A stretch of DNA of 64,000 nucleotides from Elizabethkingia miricola (GTDB lineage Bacteria > Bacteroidota > Bacteroidia > Flavobacteriales > Weeksellaceae): the NCBI RefSeq assembly GCF_001675285.1, contig NZ_LSGQ01000001.1, positions 62,001-126,000 of the forward strand, read 5' to 3'. Of the stretch, positions 8,047 to 16,436 are shown piece after piece. A program made the translations under genes and the position numbers. The notes below the pieces were generated by a model that did no database searches, was not told the DNA's origin, and saw only the letters and a list, made by a program, of their open reading frames with translations. How positions within the stretch are numbered: the first letter of the stretch is position 1; every line of letters begins with the position of its first letter.

Positions 8047-9111
8047 ATGCTTAAAAGTGTAATCACCGGTTCCGGTCACTACCTTCCTGAAAGAGTAATT
8101 GACGGATCATACTTTAATGACGCTGTTTTCTATGATGAAAATGGTAATAAGATTGAAAAATCTAATGAGGAGATTGTAAAAAAGTTTGTTGAGATTACGG
8201 AGATTGAAAGACGCCGTTATGTTACAGATGACCTTTTAAACAGTGATATTGGTGCTAAAGCAGCCCAACAAGCTATTGAAGAAGCAGGAATAGATCCGGA
8301 AACTATAGATTATGTTATTGCGGCAAGTAACTTTGGTGAAGTTACACAGAACGGACTGGCTAACTTTATGCCTTCAGTTTCTGCAAGAATAAAAAGTAAA
8401 CTGGGGATTAAAAACCGCAAATGTGTTAATTACGATATGATCTTTGGCTGCCCGGGATGGGTAGAAGGAATGATCCTTGCCAACGATCTTATTCAGGCTA
8501 AAAGAGCAAAAACTATTCTGGTTGTAGGTACAGAAACCTTAAGCCGTGTAGTAGATATATATGACAGAGACAGATTAATCTTTGCTGATGGAGCGGGAGC
8601 TGTTATTCTGCAGGCTAAAGAAAATACTGAAGAAGGATTTATCACTTCCAGTACGATTTGTGATAACGATGCAGAGCTGGATTACCTTAGCAATGGTTGT
8701 TCTCTGAATCCGGAAGTAGGACCAGAAAGACTATTCATCCGTATGCGTGGTCGTAAAATTTACGAATATGCATTGAAAAATGTTCCGGATGCTATAAAAG
8801 ACACTATCAGTCAGGCTGGATTAGACATCGATGATATCGACAAAATCCTTATCCACCAGGCGAATGCTAAAATGGATCACGCTATTATCCACAGACTATT
8901 CAAACTTTACGGTAAAGAATACAGAGAAGAGATTGCTCCGATGACTATTCAGGAATTTGGTAACTCTTCAGTAGCGACTGTGCCTACGATGTATGATCTG
9001 ATTAAAAAAGACAAAATGCAGGGGCATTCTTTCAAGAAGGGTGGTTATGTTGCCATGGCTTCAGTAGGTGCCGGCATGAACATCAATTGCCTCATCTATA
9101 AAAACGAATGA
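8047..9111 (+). CDS. 3-oxoacyl-ACP synthase III family protein
   Basis: 354 residues, thiolase fold. The KAS III triad is present: C135 (in FGCPGW), H270 (in LIHQAN) and N306 (in FGNSS). Housekeeping FabH is about 330 residues; this one is longer and has insertions after residue 30, which suggests a paralogue working on a particular acyl chain, for example in branched or secondary lipid synthesis. Its TGA overlaps the ATG of the phosphoesterase downstream (ATGA), so the two are coupled. Whether it is the main fatty acid initiator cannot be told; fabF is 40 kb away. Confidence 0.8.
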   Translation: MLKSVITGSGHYLPERVIDGSYFNDAVFYDENGNKIEKSNEEIVKKFVEITEIERRRYVTDDLLNSDIGAKAAQQAIEEAGIDPETIDYVIAASNFGEVTQNGLANFMPSVSARIKSKLGIKNRKCVNYDMIFGCPGWVEGMILANDLIQAKRAKTILVVGTETLSRVVDIYDRDRLIFADGAGAVILQAKENTEEGFITSSTICDNDAELDYLSNGCSLNPEVGPERLFIRMRGRKIYEYALKNVPDAIKDTISQAGLDIDDIDKILIHQANAKMDHAIIHRLFKLYGKEYREEIAPMTIQEFGNSSVATVPTMYDLIKKDKMQGHSFKKGGYVAMASVGAGMNINCLIYKNE

Positions 9112-10316
9112 TTCAAAAAATCTTCCCTTATGTTTTCGGAATAATCCTGATATTAGAATTATATGTATATCAGGCCATAAAAAACATAACTAAGAATAAA
9201 AAAATAAGATTAACATATTGGGTAATAACAGTACTGCTATACGGTATTATTATTACTCTTATGCTTACTTTCGAAAAGGGATCCAGAGACCAGACCAAAG
9301 TACATTGGCTTGCCGCTCTGTTTACCATGTTTCTGGTACCGAAAGTATTAATTGCTGTTATTCTGCTTCTAGGTGATATTTTTCGTGTTGCAGAATACAC
9401 TTTACAGCGTTTTACAAAACCTGCAAAAACTTTCCCTGAAAGACGAAAATTCTTAAGCCTGACAGCATTAGGATTGGGAGCAGCACTCTCCTATTCTTTC
9501 TTCGACGGAATGGTATGGGGTAAGTACAGATATTTTGTAAGAAACATTAAGGTAAAAATCCCTAACCTACCTAAAAGCTTTAAAGGTTATAAAGTCCTTC
9601 AAATCTCCGATGTACACAGCGGAAGCTTTTCCGATCCTGCTAAATTGCAGCATGCAATAGATATGATTAATGAGCAAAATGCTGATCTTATCTTGTTTAC
9701 AGGAGATATGGTAAATGCTTATGCCGAAGAGTTTGTTCCTTTTGTAAAACTTTTCTCCACTATAAGATCTAAGGACGGAAAACTGGCAGTTCTTGGCAAT
9801 CATGATTATGGTGGTTATGGAACTTGGAAAAGTCAGGCAGAACACGATCAAAACATTCCAAAACTTATAGAACTTGAAAAACAGGCTGGTTTCGATATGC
9901 TTCGTAACGAGTTTAGAATTATTGAGAAAAACGGAGAAAAACTTTATATCGTAGGTGTTGAAAACTGGGGTCTTCCTCCATTCCCACAATATGGAGATCT
10001 GGACAAAGCAACACAGGGAATACCTGCAGATGCAGCCAAGATTCTAATGTCTCACGATCCTACTCACTTTGACGAGATTGTAAAAAAACACCCGTCTAAT
10101 ATTCATTTGACTTTATCCGGACATACGCACGGTATGCAGTTTGGATTAGACTTAAAGAACATTAAATGGTCTCCGGTACAATATAAATATCCTAAATGGG
10201 CAGATTTATATGAATCGATGGGTAAATACCTTTATGTTAACCGTGGATTTGGTGTTATTGGATATCCGGGAAGAGTCGGCGTAAAACCAGAAATCACAGT
10301 ATTTGAATTAAGCTAA
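9108..10316 (+). CDS. Membrane-bound calcineurin-like metallophosphoesterase
   Basis: 402 residues. About three membrane helices in the first 100 residues, a possible fourth near 115-133, then the phosphoesterase domain with all metal motifs: D168-V-H170, GDMVNA, GNHDYG, a later MSHDP and GHTHGMQ. This is the YkuE/YaeI type of arrangement; some relatives act on UDP-diacylglucosamine or other phospho-lipids, but the substrate here is unknown. The 4-base overlap with the KAS III-like gene suggests that the pair works on the same lipid pathway. A strong terminator follows. Confidence 0.85.
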   Translation: MIQKIFPYVFGIILILELYVYQAIKNITKNKKIRLTYWVITVLLYGIIITLMLTFEKGSRDQTKVHWLAALFTMFLVPKVLIAVILLLGDIFRVAEYTLQRFTKPAKTFPERRKFLSLTALGLGAALSYSFFDGMVWGKYRYFVRNIKVKIPNLPKSFKGYKVLQISDVHSGSFSDPAKLQHAIDMINEQNADLILFTGDMVNAYAEEFVPFVKLFSTIRSKDGKLAVLGNHDYGGYGTWKSQAEHDQNIPKLIELEKQAGFDMLRNEFRIIEKNGEKLYIVGVENWGLPPFPQYGDLDKATQGIPADAAKILMSHDPTHFDEIVKKHPSNIHLTLSGHTHGMQFGLDLKNIKWSPVQYKYPKWADLYESMGKYLYVNRGFGVIGYPGRVGVKPEITVFELS

Positions 10317-10334
10317 TATGCTTTACTAATATAC

Positions 10335-10366
10335 AGTCACACTATTTTTATAGTGTGACTTTTTTA
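10335..10366 (+). terminator. Intrinsic terminator after the phosphoesterase gene
   Basis: AGTCACACTA (10335-10344) / TAGTGTGACT (10351-10360) with a six-base loop, followed by T5. Confidence 0.85.
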
Positions 10367-10374
10367 TAAAAACT

Positions 10375-11130
10375 TCAGAAAAAATACTCTCTAAGAGTTG
10401 CTGTAGCGAAATCGTTCTCATTAATCCATTTCAGAAATTCAGAGAACTTATGATACATTTTATCTCCCAAATTATATTTTCGGTAGAAGGCCAACCCGTA
10501 GTCGGGTGATGTTACATTCATAAACTGCCATGGATAATAGTACAATAAGGTATACTCATCCTGATTTACTGTTTCCAGTACCATTCCTTCATAATAGCGC
10601 AATGGTAAAAACTGAAAAGAAAAATCGCTAAATGGCAATCTTGTCATTGGAGATTGTGAAACCGGAAGATACATAATATCGTCCTTTACATACTGAGTTG
10701 TTTTCCGGGTTATCTTTTTGAGATATTGAGATATATCCCGTGGTTCAAAACTGGCATCATACACATAATCCAGTTTTTTAAGATCATCGGCAGAAACATC
10801 ACAATGGGGAGCATATCGAATTCCGAATATCTTCTTACCGGACACCTCTTCCAATATCTTTTTAGATTCTGCCAACTGATCTATATTTTCTTCGGTATAC
10901 CAATGGGCTATTCCAAAATTTTTAGCGACGATGCTTTTAACAAACTCCGGATTTCGCTCTGCAAAATGGCTTTCGATAAAGAAAGTAGCCTGTATTTCGG
11001 CGTTTTCCAAAATACGAAGAAGGCTCTGCGTTCCCTTAATACTAATCTCATCCAGTTCTTTCATTGAAAAAAGTCCCTGCTTTTCAGTAGGGACTTGAAA
11101 ACTTCGAAGATTGAATGTTAATAATATCAT
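10375..11130 (-). CDS. Polysaccharide deacetylase-like protein
   Basis: 251 residues, no signal peptide. The layout follows the NodB-type barrel: an initial strand ILLTFNLRSF, a long helix with QSLLRILENAEIQATFFIESHFAERNP in which the ATFFI strand is typical, GIAHWYTEE where an H is kept, and RYAPHC in place of the usual RPP. The first motif (normally TFDD) reads TFNLRS, so the metal site is altered and deacetylase activity is doubtful. It begins directly after the stop of the upstream SDR gene (adjacent codons), so the two are one operon. Family probable, activity uncertain. Confidence 0.65.
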   Translation of the reverse strand: MILLTFNLRSFQVPTEKQGLFSMKELDEISIKGTQSLLRILENAEIQATFFIESHFAERNPEFVKSIVAKNFGIAHWYTEENIDQLAESKKILEEVSGKKIFGIRYAPHCDVSADDLKKLDYVYDASFEPRDISQYLKKITRKTTQYVKDDIMYLPVSQSPMTRLPFSDFSFQFLPLRYYEGMVLETVNQDEYTLLYYYPWQFMNVTSPDYGLAFYRKYNLGDKMYHKFSEFLKWINENDFATATLREYFF

Positions 11131-12099
11131 TTAGGCTTTAGCCAACTTCTTTTTTAAATTCTCTAACATGTCTTTGGTCATAGAGGTAATATCGAAATCA
11201 TATTTCAGCCCCCAGTCCTTCTTAGCTACAGTATCATCTATGCTTGCAGGCCAGCTGTCTGCAATAGCCTGACGGAAATCAGGTTCGTAGCTTATTTCAA
11301 ATGTAGGCATTTCATTTTTAATTTCTGCCGCCAATTCTGCCGGAGTAAAAGACATACCGCCAAGGTTGTAAGATGTTCTTACTGACAATTGCTCGGCAGG
11401 AGCATCCATTAGCTTTAATGTTGCATTGATTGCATCGTCCATATACAGCATTGGCATTGCTGTATCTTCTTTTATAAAGCTGGTGTATTTACCATCTTCA
11501 ATAGCCTTATAGAAAATTTCAACAGCGTAATCCGTTGTTCCACCACCTGCAGGTGCTTTCCATGAAATAAGTCCGGGATAGCGGATACTTCTAACATCTA
11601 CATCATATTTATTGTGGTAATATTCACACCATTTCTCTCCTGCCAGTTTAGAAATCCCATATACCGTAGAAGGATTTAATGGTACTTCCTGCCCTACATC
11701 TATTTTAGGAATTTCACGTCCGAATACAGCAATACTACTCGGCCAGAAAAGTTTATTGATTTTCTTATCTTTTGCCATTTCCAGGAAGTGAATTAACGGA
11801 TCTACGTTAATTCTCCATGCTAGTGGCGGGTTCTTCTCTGAAGTTCCGGATAAAAGAGATGCTAAATGGTATACCGTTGTAATTTTGTTTTCTGTTACAA
11901 ATGTTTCGATAGATGCAGAATCAGTCACATCCATTTTGACATAAGTACCTGCTGCAGAATCGACGGCTTTACTTTCATCTTCCAGCCCAAGCCCGAATAT
12001 GTTTTCTCTTCCGTATATTGCTGCTAAGCGAATGCATAATTCAGTACCTATCTGGCCTAATGCGCCAGTAATCAAAATTCTTTCCGTGTGTGACTCCAT
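11131..12099 (-). CDS. NAD-dependent epimerase/dehydratase, L-threonine 3-dehydrogenase-like
   Basis: 322 residues, extended SDR fold. ILITGALGQIGTEL (about 8-21) is the NAD loop, WPSSIAVFG holds the catalytic Ser region and VYGISKLAGE the YxxxK pair. The later RYPGLISWKAPAGGGTTDYA segment is what I associate with the GalE-like L-threonine dehydrogenase of Flavobacteriia, which oxidises threonine to 2-amino-3-ketobutyrate. A sugar epimerase is the alternative. First gene of an operon with the deacetylase-like gene; its promoter (TAAATTTG) sits back to back with that of ggt. Confidence 0.8.
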   Translation of the reverse strand: MESHTERILITGALGQIGTELCIRLAAIYGRENIFGLGLEDESKAVDSAAGTYVKMDVTDSASIETFVTENKITTVYHLASLLSGTSEKNPPLAWRINVDPLIHFLEMAKDKKINKLFWPSSIAVFGREIPKIDVGQEVPLNPSTVYGISKLAGEKWCEYYHNKYDVDVRSIRYPGLISWKAPAGGGTTDYAVEIFYKAIEDGKYTSFIKEDTAMPMLYMDDAINATLKLMDAPAEQLSVRTSYNLGGMSFTPAELAAEIKNEMPTFEISYEPDFRQAIADSWPASIDDTVAKKDWGLKYDFDITSMTKDMLENLKKKLAKA

Positions 12100-12126
12100 A
12101 ATTATTGTTTCAATATTTTAAAGAAG

Positions 12127-12134
12127 CAAATTTA
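12127..12134 (-). promoter_or_regulatory. -7 element of the SDR operon
   Basis: TAAATTTG on the minus strand, 27 bases before the ATG at 12099. Confidence 0.5.
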
Positions 12135-12175
12135 ATTATTATCTAAAACATAATAAAGAATCTGACAGGTTTATT

Positions 12176-12183
12176 TATTTTTG
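12176..12183 (+). promoter_or_regulatory. -7 element of ggt
   Basis: TATTTTTG, 18 bases before the ATG at 12202; divergent from the SDR promoter. Confidence 0.5.
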
Positions 12184-12201
12184 TAGACACAAATTGATCT
12201 T

Positions 12202-13899
12202 ATGAGAAAATTACTCTTTACTATTGGGATTATTTCAACTACTTCTACCCTTTTATTTGCTCAGTACACTGACGTAAGAGTGGTAAAAGAAGTGAAAGTA
12301 AAAAATAAAGGCGTCGTTGTATCAGCACATCCGCTTGCCAGCGAAGCAGGTACATTGGTAATGAATGAAGGCGGAAATGCATTTGATGCTTCAATTGCGA
12401 CTCAATATGCTCTTGCGGTAGTATATCCTCAGGCAGGAAATATTGGTGGTGGCGGATTTATGGTTGCTACAACTGCAGACGGAAAAAAACTGTCGTTAGA
12501 CTACCGTGAAACAGCTCCGGCAAAGGCTCATAAAGATATGTATATCGATAAAAAAGGAAATGCCAATACAGATCTTAGCCAATATGGATGGCTTGCTGTC
12601 GGCGTTCCGGGTTCTGTGGCGGGGTTATACGAAATGCATAAATATGCAAAGCTTCCTATGGAAAAGCTGATTCAGCCTGCTATTGATCTTGCTGAAAAAG
12701 GATTTGCTGTTACCCAGGCTGAAGCCAACCTATTAAACTCTACAAAGAAAAACTTCCTGAATAATAACAAAAACGCTACTGTTTTTGTAAAGGATACCGA
12801 TTGGAAAGAAGGAGATATCCTTGTACAAAAAGATCTGGCAGAAACCTTAAGAAGAATCCAGAAAGAAGGATTAAAAGGCTTTTATGAAGGAAAAACAGCC
12901 GATCTTATTGTTGCTGAAATGAAAAGAGGTAACGGAATCATTACTCATAATGACCTGAAAAATTATAAAGTAAAATCCAGAACACCCATTACTTTCGATT
13001 ATAAAGGAAATGAAGTTGTTACAATGCCTTTGCCTTCCAGCGGCGGAATTTTGCTGGCACAAATGCTCACTATGACAGATTTTGTAGGATTAAAGGATAA
13101 GCAAATAAATTCTCCGGAAGCAGTGCAGCTAATGGTAGAAGCTGAAAGACGTGCCTATGCAGACAGAGCAGAATACATGGGAGATCCCGATTTTATTCAG
13201 GATAAAACTGCGATGCTGATCAGTACGGATTACCTGAAGAAAAGATTTGCCAACTATAATCCCAATCTTGCTACACCAAGCAAAGATGTGGGTAAAATCA
13301 TCAATCCCGGAAAAGAAAGTACACAAACCACACACATCAGTATTCTGGATAAAGAAGGAAATGCGGTTTCTGTGACCACAACCCTGAACGGTTACTACGG
13401 AAGCAAAACAGTTGTAAGCGGCGCTGGTTTCTTTTTAAATAATGAGATGGATGATTTCTCCGTAAAACCTGGAGTTCCGAATATGTATGGAGCTGTAGGC
13501 GGTGAGGCCAATTCGATTGCACCTAACAAAAGAATGCTAAGCTCAATGGTTCCTACCATTGTGCTAAAAGATAAGAAACCATATATTGTAGTCGGGACAC
13601 CGGGTGGTACAACAATTCCAACTTCTGTATTTCAGGCTATTGTGGATGTTATTGACTTTGGAGCCAATACAAACATTGCTGTTAATGCACCAAAATTCCA
13701 CCACCAGTGGTTACCGGAAACAGTAGCTGTGGAAAAAGGCTTTCCGGAATATACCATCAAAGAGCTGGAAAAGAAAAATTACAAATTTGAAAGACGTGAT
13801 AAAATCGGCCGTGTAGAAATGATCGTCGTAGATCCTAACGGTAACTACCATGCTGTGGCCGATGGACGTGGAGATGACTCTGTTTCTATGGAGAAATAA
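12202..13899 (+). CDS. ggt: Gamma-glutamyltransferase
   Basis: 565 residues with a signal peptide (cleavage near LLFAQ, residue 20), so periplasmic or secreted. The large-subunit start GVVVSAHPLASEAG and the EGGNAFDA segment are family marks. The autoprocessing site is T376 in QTTHIS, which becomes the N-terminal nucleophile of the small subunit, and GYYGSKTV plus MLSSMVPTI and TPGGTTIP follow in the expected order. It cleaves glutathione and other gamma-glutamyl compounds. Own promoter and a strong terminator, so transcribed alone. Confidence 0.95.
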   Translation: MRKLLFTIGIISTTSTLLFAQYTDVRVVKEVKVKNKGVVVSAHPLASEAGTLVMNEGGNAFDASIATQYALAVVYPQAGNIGGGGFMVATTADGKKLSLDYRETAPAKAHKDMYIDKKGNANTDLSQYGWLAVGVPGSVAGLYEMHKYAKLPMEKLIQPAIDLAEKGFAVTQAEANLLNSTKKNFLNNNKNATVFVKDTDWKEGDILVQKDLAETLRRIQKEGLKGFYEGKTADLIVAEMKRGNGIITHNDLKNYKVKSRTPITFDYKGNEVVTMPLPSSGGILLAQMLTMTDFVGLKDKQINSPEAVQLMVEAERRAYADRAEYMGDPDFIQDKTAMLISTDYLKKRFANYNPNLATPSKDVGKIINPGKESTQTTHISILDKEGNAVSVTTTLNGYYGSKTVVSGAGFFLNNEMDDFSVKPGVPNMYGAVGGEANSIAPNKRMLSSMVPTIVLKDKKPYIVVGTPGGTTIPTSVFQAIVDVIDFGANTNIAVNAPKFHHQWLPETVAVEKGFPEYTIKELEKKNYKFERRDKIGRVEMIVVDPNGNYHAVADGRGDDSVSMEK

Positions 13900-13923
13900 A
13901 CCCAACTATGCATAAATTTTTAC

Positions 13924-13960
13924 AAACTGTTGCTTAACTTTTATAAGCAACAGTTTTTTT
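13924..13960 (+). terminator. Intrinsic terminator of ggt
   Basis: AAACTGTTGCTT (13924-13935) / AAGCAACAGTTT (13945-13956), nine-base loop, T7 tail. Confidence 0.85.
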
Positions 13961-14030
13961 ATGCCTTTATCTATCGGTGTTATTTATAATATTAAGCCAT
14001 TTTTAAGCCTATATCAGGAATTTTATTGAG

Positions 14031-14038
14031 TAAATTTG
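14031..14038 (+). promoter_or_regulatory. -7 element with the ATG 4 bases downstream
   Basis: TAAATTTG ends at 14038 and the ATG of the fatty acid hydroxylase gene is at 14043. With the usual spacing the transcript would begin at or next to the start codon. Confidence 0.55.
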
Positions 14039-14042
14039 CAGG

Positions 14043-15014
14043 ATGATTGATTGGAATAATTTGTTTACTGAAAACGGACAAGGTGTAGTTTACACCTGGG
14101 CTGCCCCGATTCACCTTACAGTGATATTGGGAGAAATGATTTACAGCCACTTCAATAAAGAAAAACTTTATGAAACAAAGGACACTATTACCAATGTTTA
14201 TTTAGCTCTTTTAAACTACGGGCTGGATCTTTTGATGAAGGCCTTTGCAATGGGAGTAATGTTCTTCTTCTATCATTACCGTCTTTTCACATGGGAGGAA
14301 AATGCATGGTACTGGATCGCGGTATTCCTGCTGCAGGATTTCGCTTATTATGTTCTGCATCTTGTAGACCACAAATCCCGTGTATTCTGGGCTGTACATA
14401 TTACCCATCACAATTCGGAATTATTCAATATTTCCACAGGATTCAGATCTTCGGTTTTCGAACCCTTGTACCGCTATATGTTCTTTTCACCATTAGCCTT
14501 CTTAGGATTCAATCCTTGGCATATTATGGTGGTATATGCTATAGTACAGGTATACGGAACATGGGTACATACCAAAACAATTAAAAATATGGGTATATTA
14601 GAATATATTCTGGTAACTCCTTCCCACCACCGTGTACACCACGCTTGCAACATCCGCTATCTGGATAAAAACATGGGTATGATGCTTATTGTATGGGATA
14701 AATTATTCGGGACATTTGAAAAAGAAGATCCGGAGCTTCCAGTAAAATACGGAATCTATCCTAAGGCAAAAGACCGTGGTCCTATTAATGTTGTATTTTA
14801 TGAATGGAAAAAACTGGCCCGTGATCTGACTCAGCCTAATCTTAGTATGATGGATAGATTCAGGTATATTTTCTATTCTCCGGGATGGCGACATGACGGC
14901 ACTGGTAAGACAGTAAAGGACTACCAGCGTGCGGAACTAAAACGCAGACAAAGAAAAGCTGCAGAGATGGCAGCTAAGAATGCCGAAAATGAAGCAATAA
15001 AAAAAGTAAGTTAA
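14043..15014 (+). CDS. Sterol desaturase/fatty acid hydroxylase family membrane protein
   Basis: 323 residues with several membrane helices in the first 160. The di-iron histidine clusters are present: HLVDH, HITHHN, and HHRVHH followed by CNIRYLDKN. This is the fatty acid hydroxylase superfamily (PF04116), whose members insert oxygen into or desaturate lipids; the substrate could be a fatty acid, carotenoid or ether lipid and cannot be settled from sequence. The C-terminus is a charged helix rich in Arg, Lys and Ala. Probably leaderless; followed by a strong terminator. Confidence 0.85.
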   Translation: MIDWNNLFTENGQGVVYTWAAPIHLTVILGEMIYSHFNKEKLYETKDTITNVYLALLNYGLDLLMKAFAMGVMFFFYHYRLFTWEENAWYWIAVFLLQDFAYYVLHLVDHKSRVFWAVHITHHNSELFNISTGFRSSVFEPLYRYMFFSPLAFLGFNPWHIMVVYAIVQVYGTWVHTKTIKNMGILEYILVTPSHHRVHHACNIRYLDKNMGMMLIVWDKLFGTFEKEDPELPVKYGIYPKAKDRGPINVVFYEWKKLARDLTQPNLSMMDRFRYIFYSPGWRHDGTGKTVKDYQRAELKRRQRKAAEMAAKNAENEAIKKVS

Positions 15015-15027
15015 TTTAATTATTATA

Positions 15028-15065
15028 GCAAAGACCAGAATTTCATTCTGGTCTTTGCATTTTAT
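15028..15065 (+). terminator. Intrinsic terminator of the hydroxylase gene
   Basis: GCAAAGACCAGAAT (15028-15041) / ATTCTGGTCTTTGC (15045-15058), a 14-bp perfect stem with a three-base loop, then ATTTTA. Confidence 0.8.
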
Positions 15066-15259
15066 ACCTCTCCATTATTTTTAAATTAAAATTAATAATA
15101 ATTATTTTTTAATATTTATTTTACATTATCTCATTTAGATATTATAATGCATGAAACTTAATTCACACAATACACATTACCTACTGTATATCTGTAATTT
15201 AATTAAAAACATCCAATCATAAACCCTGATTTAAACAAGTATAAAAACCCTTATTCAGG
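15066..15259. other. AT-rich gene-free stretch
   Basis: Part of a 358-base gap. No ORF, RNA fold or repeat that I can support. The features of this gap lie at its ends: the terminator before it and the palindrome and promoter of ecotin after it. Confidence 0.5.
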
Positions 15260-15278
15260 AGTTTATTCAGAATAAACT
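15260..15278. promoter_or_regulatory. 19-bp palindrome, possible operator upstream of ecotin
   Basis: AGTTTATTC-A-GAATAAACT is a perfect palindrome around one base, 14 bases before the presumed -33 TTTG. TTATTCAG also occurs as a direct repeat just before it (15251-15258). A repressor or activator site is a guess from position and symmetry. Confidence 0.35.
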
Positions 15279-15292
15279 TTTAATATTAACTC

Positions 15293-15322
15293 TTTGTAAA
15301 AAAAGGAATATTATAATTTTTG
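15293..15322 (+). promoter_or_regulatory. Probable ecotin promoter
   Basis: TTTG at 15293-15296, 17 bases, then TAATTTTTG at 15314-15322; close to the Bacteroidota TTTG-N19-TAnnTTTG pattern with one extra base in the -7 box. The leader would be about 45 bases. Confidence 0.4.
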
Positions 15323-15372
15323 GTACGCAAATTGTCTATACCAATACAATTAAAATAATCCCAAATTTTACG

Positions 15373-15873
15373 ATGATGAAAAAAACAATTTTTGCGAGCG
15401 CTTTTTTAGGACTAAGTTTAATGTCAGTTTCGTTAATGGCACAAACAACTTATAAAGTTGATTTAGCACCATTCCCAAAACCGGAAAAAGGACAAAAGCA
15501 AGTTGTTATTGAGGTTCCACATTCTCAAAACGATGGAAACAAGAAGATTGAAATTTTTGTTGGAAAAACCATGGAAACAGATGGCTGCAACAAAACCTTC
15601 CTAAGCGGAGAGTTTAAAAGCAGTGAACTGAAAGGATGGGGATACGATTACCTTACTTTTACAACCAACGGTAGCACACCATCTACATTAATGGCTTGCC
15701 CGGGAGCAAAACCAAAAATGGAGTTTGTAATGTCCGGAGGATATCTTACAAGATACAACGGAAGAATGCCTATCGTTCTTTATATCCCTGAAGGATATGA
15801 GGCTAAATACAAAATTTACGAAGCTAGTCCTGAGCTATACAGTGCTCCGGAAATTATGGAAAAGAAAAAATAA
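15373..15873 (+). CDS. eco: Ecotin, periplasmic serine protease inhibitor
   Basis: 166 residues with a signal peptide (cleavage near SLMAQ, residue 24). The ecotin core is complete: APFPKPEKG, then C72 in DGCNKTF, GWGYDY, and the reactive loop STPSTLMACPG with C109. Aligning with E. coli ecotin, whose loop reads STMMAC, puts Leu106 at P1 and Met107 at P1'; C72-C109 is the expected disulfide. Ecotin dimers block trypsin-fold proteases, including host elastase and complement enzymes. Transcribed alone with a perfect 15-bp terminator stem. A second ATG one codon in could also be the start. Confidence 0.93.
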   Translation: MMKKTIFASAFLGLSLMSVSLMAQTTYKVDLAPFPKPEKGQKQVVIEVPHSQNDGNKKIEIFVGKTMETDGCNKTFLSGEFKSSELKGWGYDYLTFTTNGSTPSTLMACPGAKPKMEFVMSGGYLTRYNGRMPIVLYIPEGYEAKYKIYEASPELYSAPEIMEKKK

Positions 15874-15890
15874 GTATCTTTTCTCTACTA

Positions 15891-15924
15891 AAATAAAAGT
15901 TTCCCAAGGGAAACTTTTATTTTT
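15891..15924 (+). terminator. Intrinsic terminator of ecotin
   Basis: AAATAAAAGTTTCCC (15891-15905) / GGGAAACTTTTATTT (15908-15922), 15-bp perfect stem with a two-base gap, T-rich tail. Confidence 0.8.
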
Positions 15925-15928
15925 GGTA

Positions 15929-15936
15929 TAAATTTG
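15929..15936 (+). promoter_or_regulatory. -7 element 7 bases before the SMR ATG
   Basis: TAAATTTG ends at 15936; the ATG is at 15944. Leaderless or nearly leaderless transcription is expected. Confidence 0.5.
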
Positions 15937-15943
15937 AACCACG

Positions 15944-16276
15944 ATGAAGCACTATATTTATCTTTTTATCGCTATTATATTTGAAGCAGTTGCTACTTCT
16001 ACCCTCAAAAGTTCTGAACAATTCACCAAACTTATTCCCAGTATTATTACCATTTTAGGTTATGCCGGCGCATTTTACTTCCTGAGCCTTTCATTAAAGC
16101 AAATACCTGTGGGAATTGCCTATGCATTATGGTCGGCCGTAGGAATTATTCTTATTACTGCTGTAGGAGCTTTGGTTTACAAGCAAATTCCTGATCTTCC
16201 AGCGATTATAGGCTTTATCTTTATTATTACCGGTGTTGTTATCATTAATCTGTTTTCTAAAATGCCTTCTCATTAA
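15944..16276 (+). CDS. Small multidrug resistance (SMR) transporter
   Basis: 110 residues with four membrane helices. E14 in IIFEAVAT is the proton- and substrate-binding glutamate of EmrE-type proteins, and ALWSAVGI contains the conserved Trp of helix 3. These dimers exchange protons for cationic drugs, quaternary ammonium compounds or guanidinium. Length and motif order match the QacE/EmrE branch; which ligand it moves cannot be told. It lies alone between the ecotin terminator and a repeat-rich gap. Confidence 0.88.
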   Translation: MKHYIYLFIAIIFEAVATSTLKSSEQFTKLIPSIITILGYAGAFYFLSLSLKQIPVGIAYALWSAVGIILITAVGALVYKQIPDLPAIIGFIFIITGVVIINLFSKMPSH

Positions 16277-16295
16277 AGACTAAATTCAGTTTACT

Positions 16296-16412
16296 AAACC
16301 CAAAAAGACGGCTAAAATTTATTCTAAAAACTCTCAGCTTTATTAGAATGAATCTATTTTTTGAAATCCTTAGATTACCTTTTTTATTTCTTTTGCGGTT
16401 TATAGAATAAAT
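16296..16412. repeat. Degenerate copy of the 46.9-kb intergenic repeat
   Basis: Starts with AAACCCAAAA, contains TTTTTTGAAATCCT and ends with TTTCTTTTGCGGTTTAT. The same blocks occur in the same order at 46911-47000 (AACCCAAAA, TTTTTGAGATCT, TTTCTTTTGCGGTTAA). The left inverted arm is lost in this copy. Confidence 0.4.
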
Positions 16413-16436
16413 CCTCAGTAAAAAACTCTAAATAAA

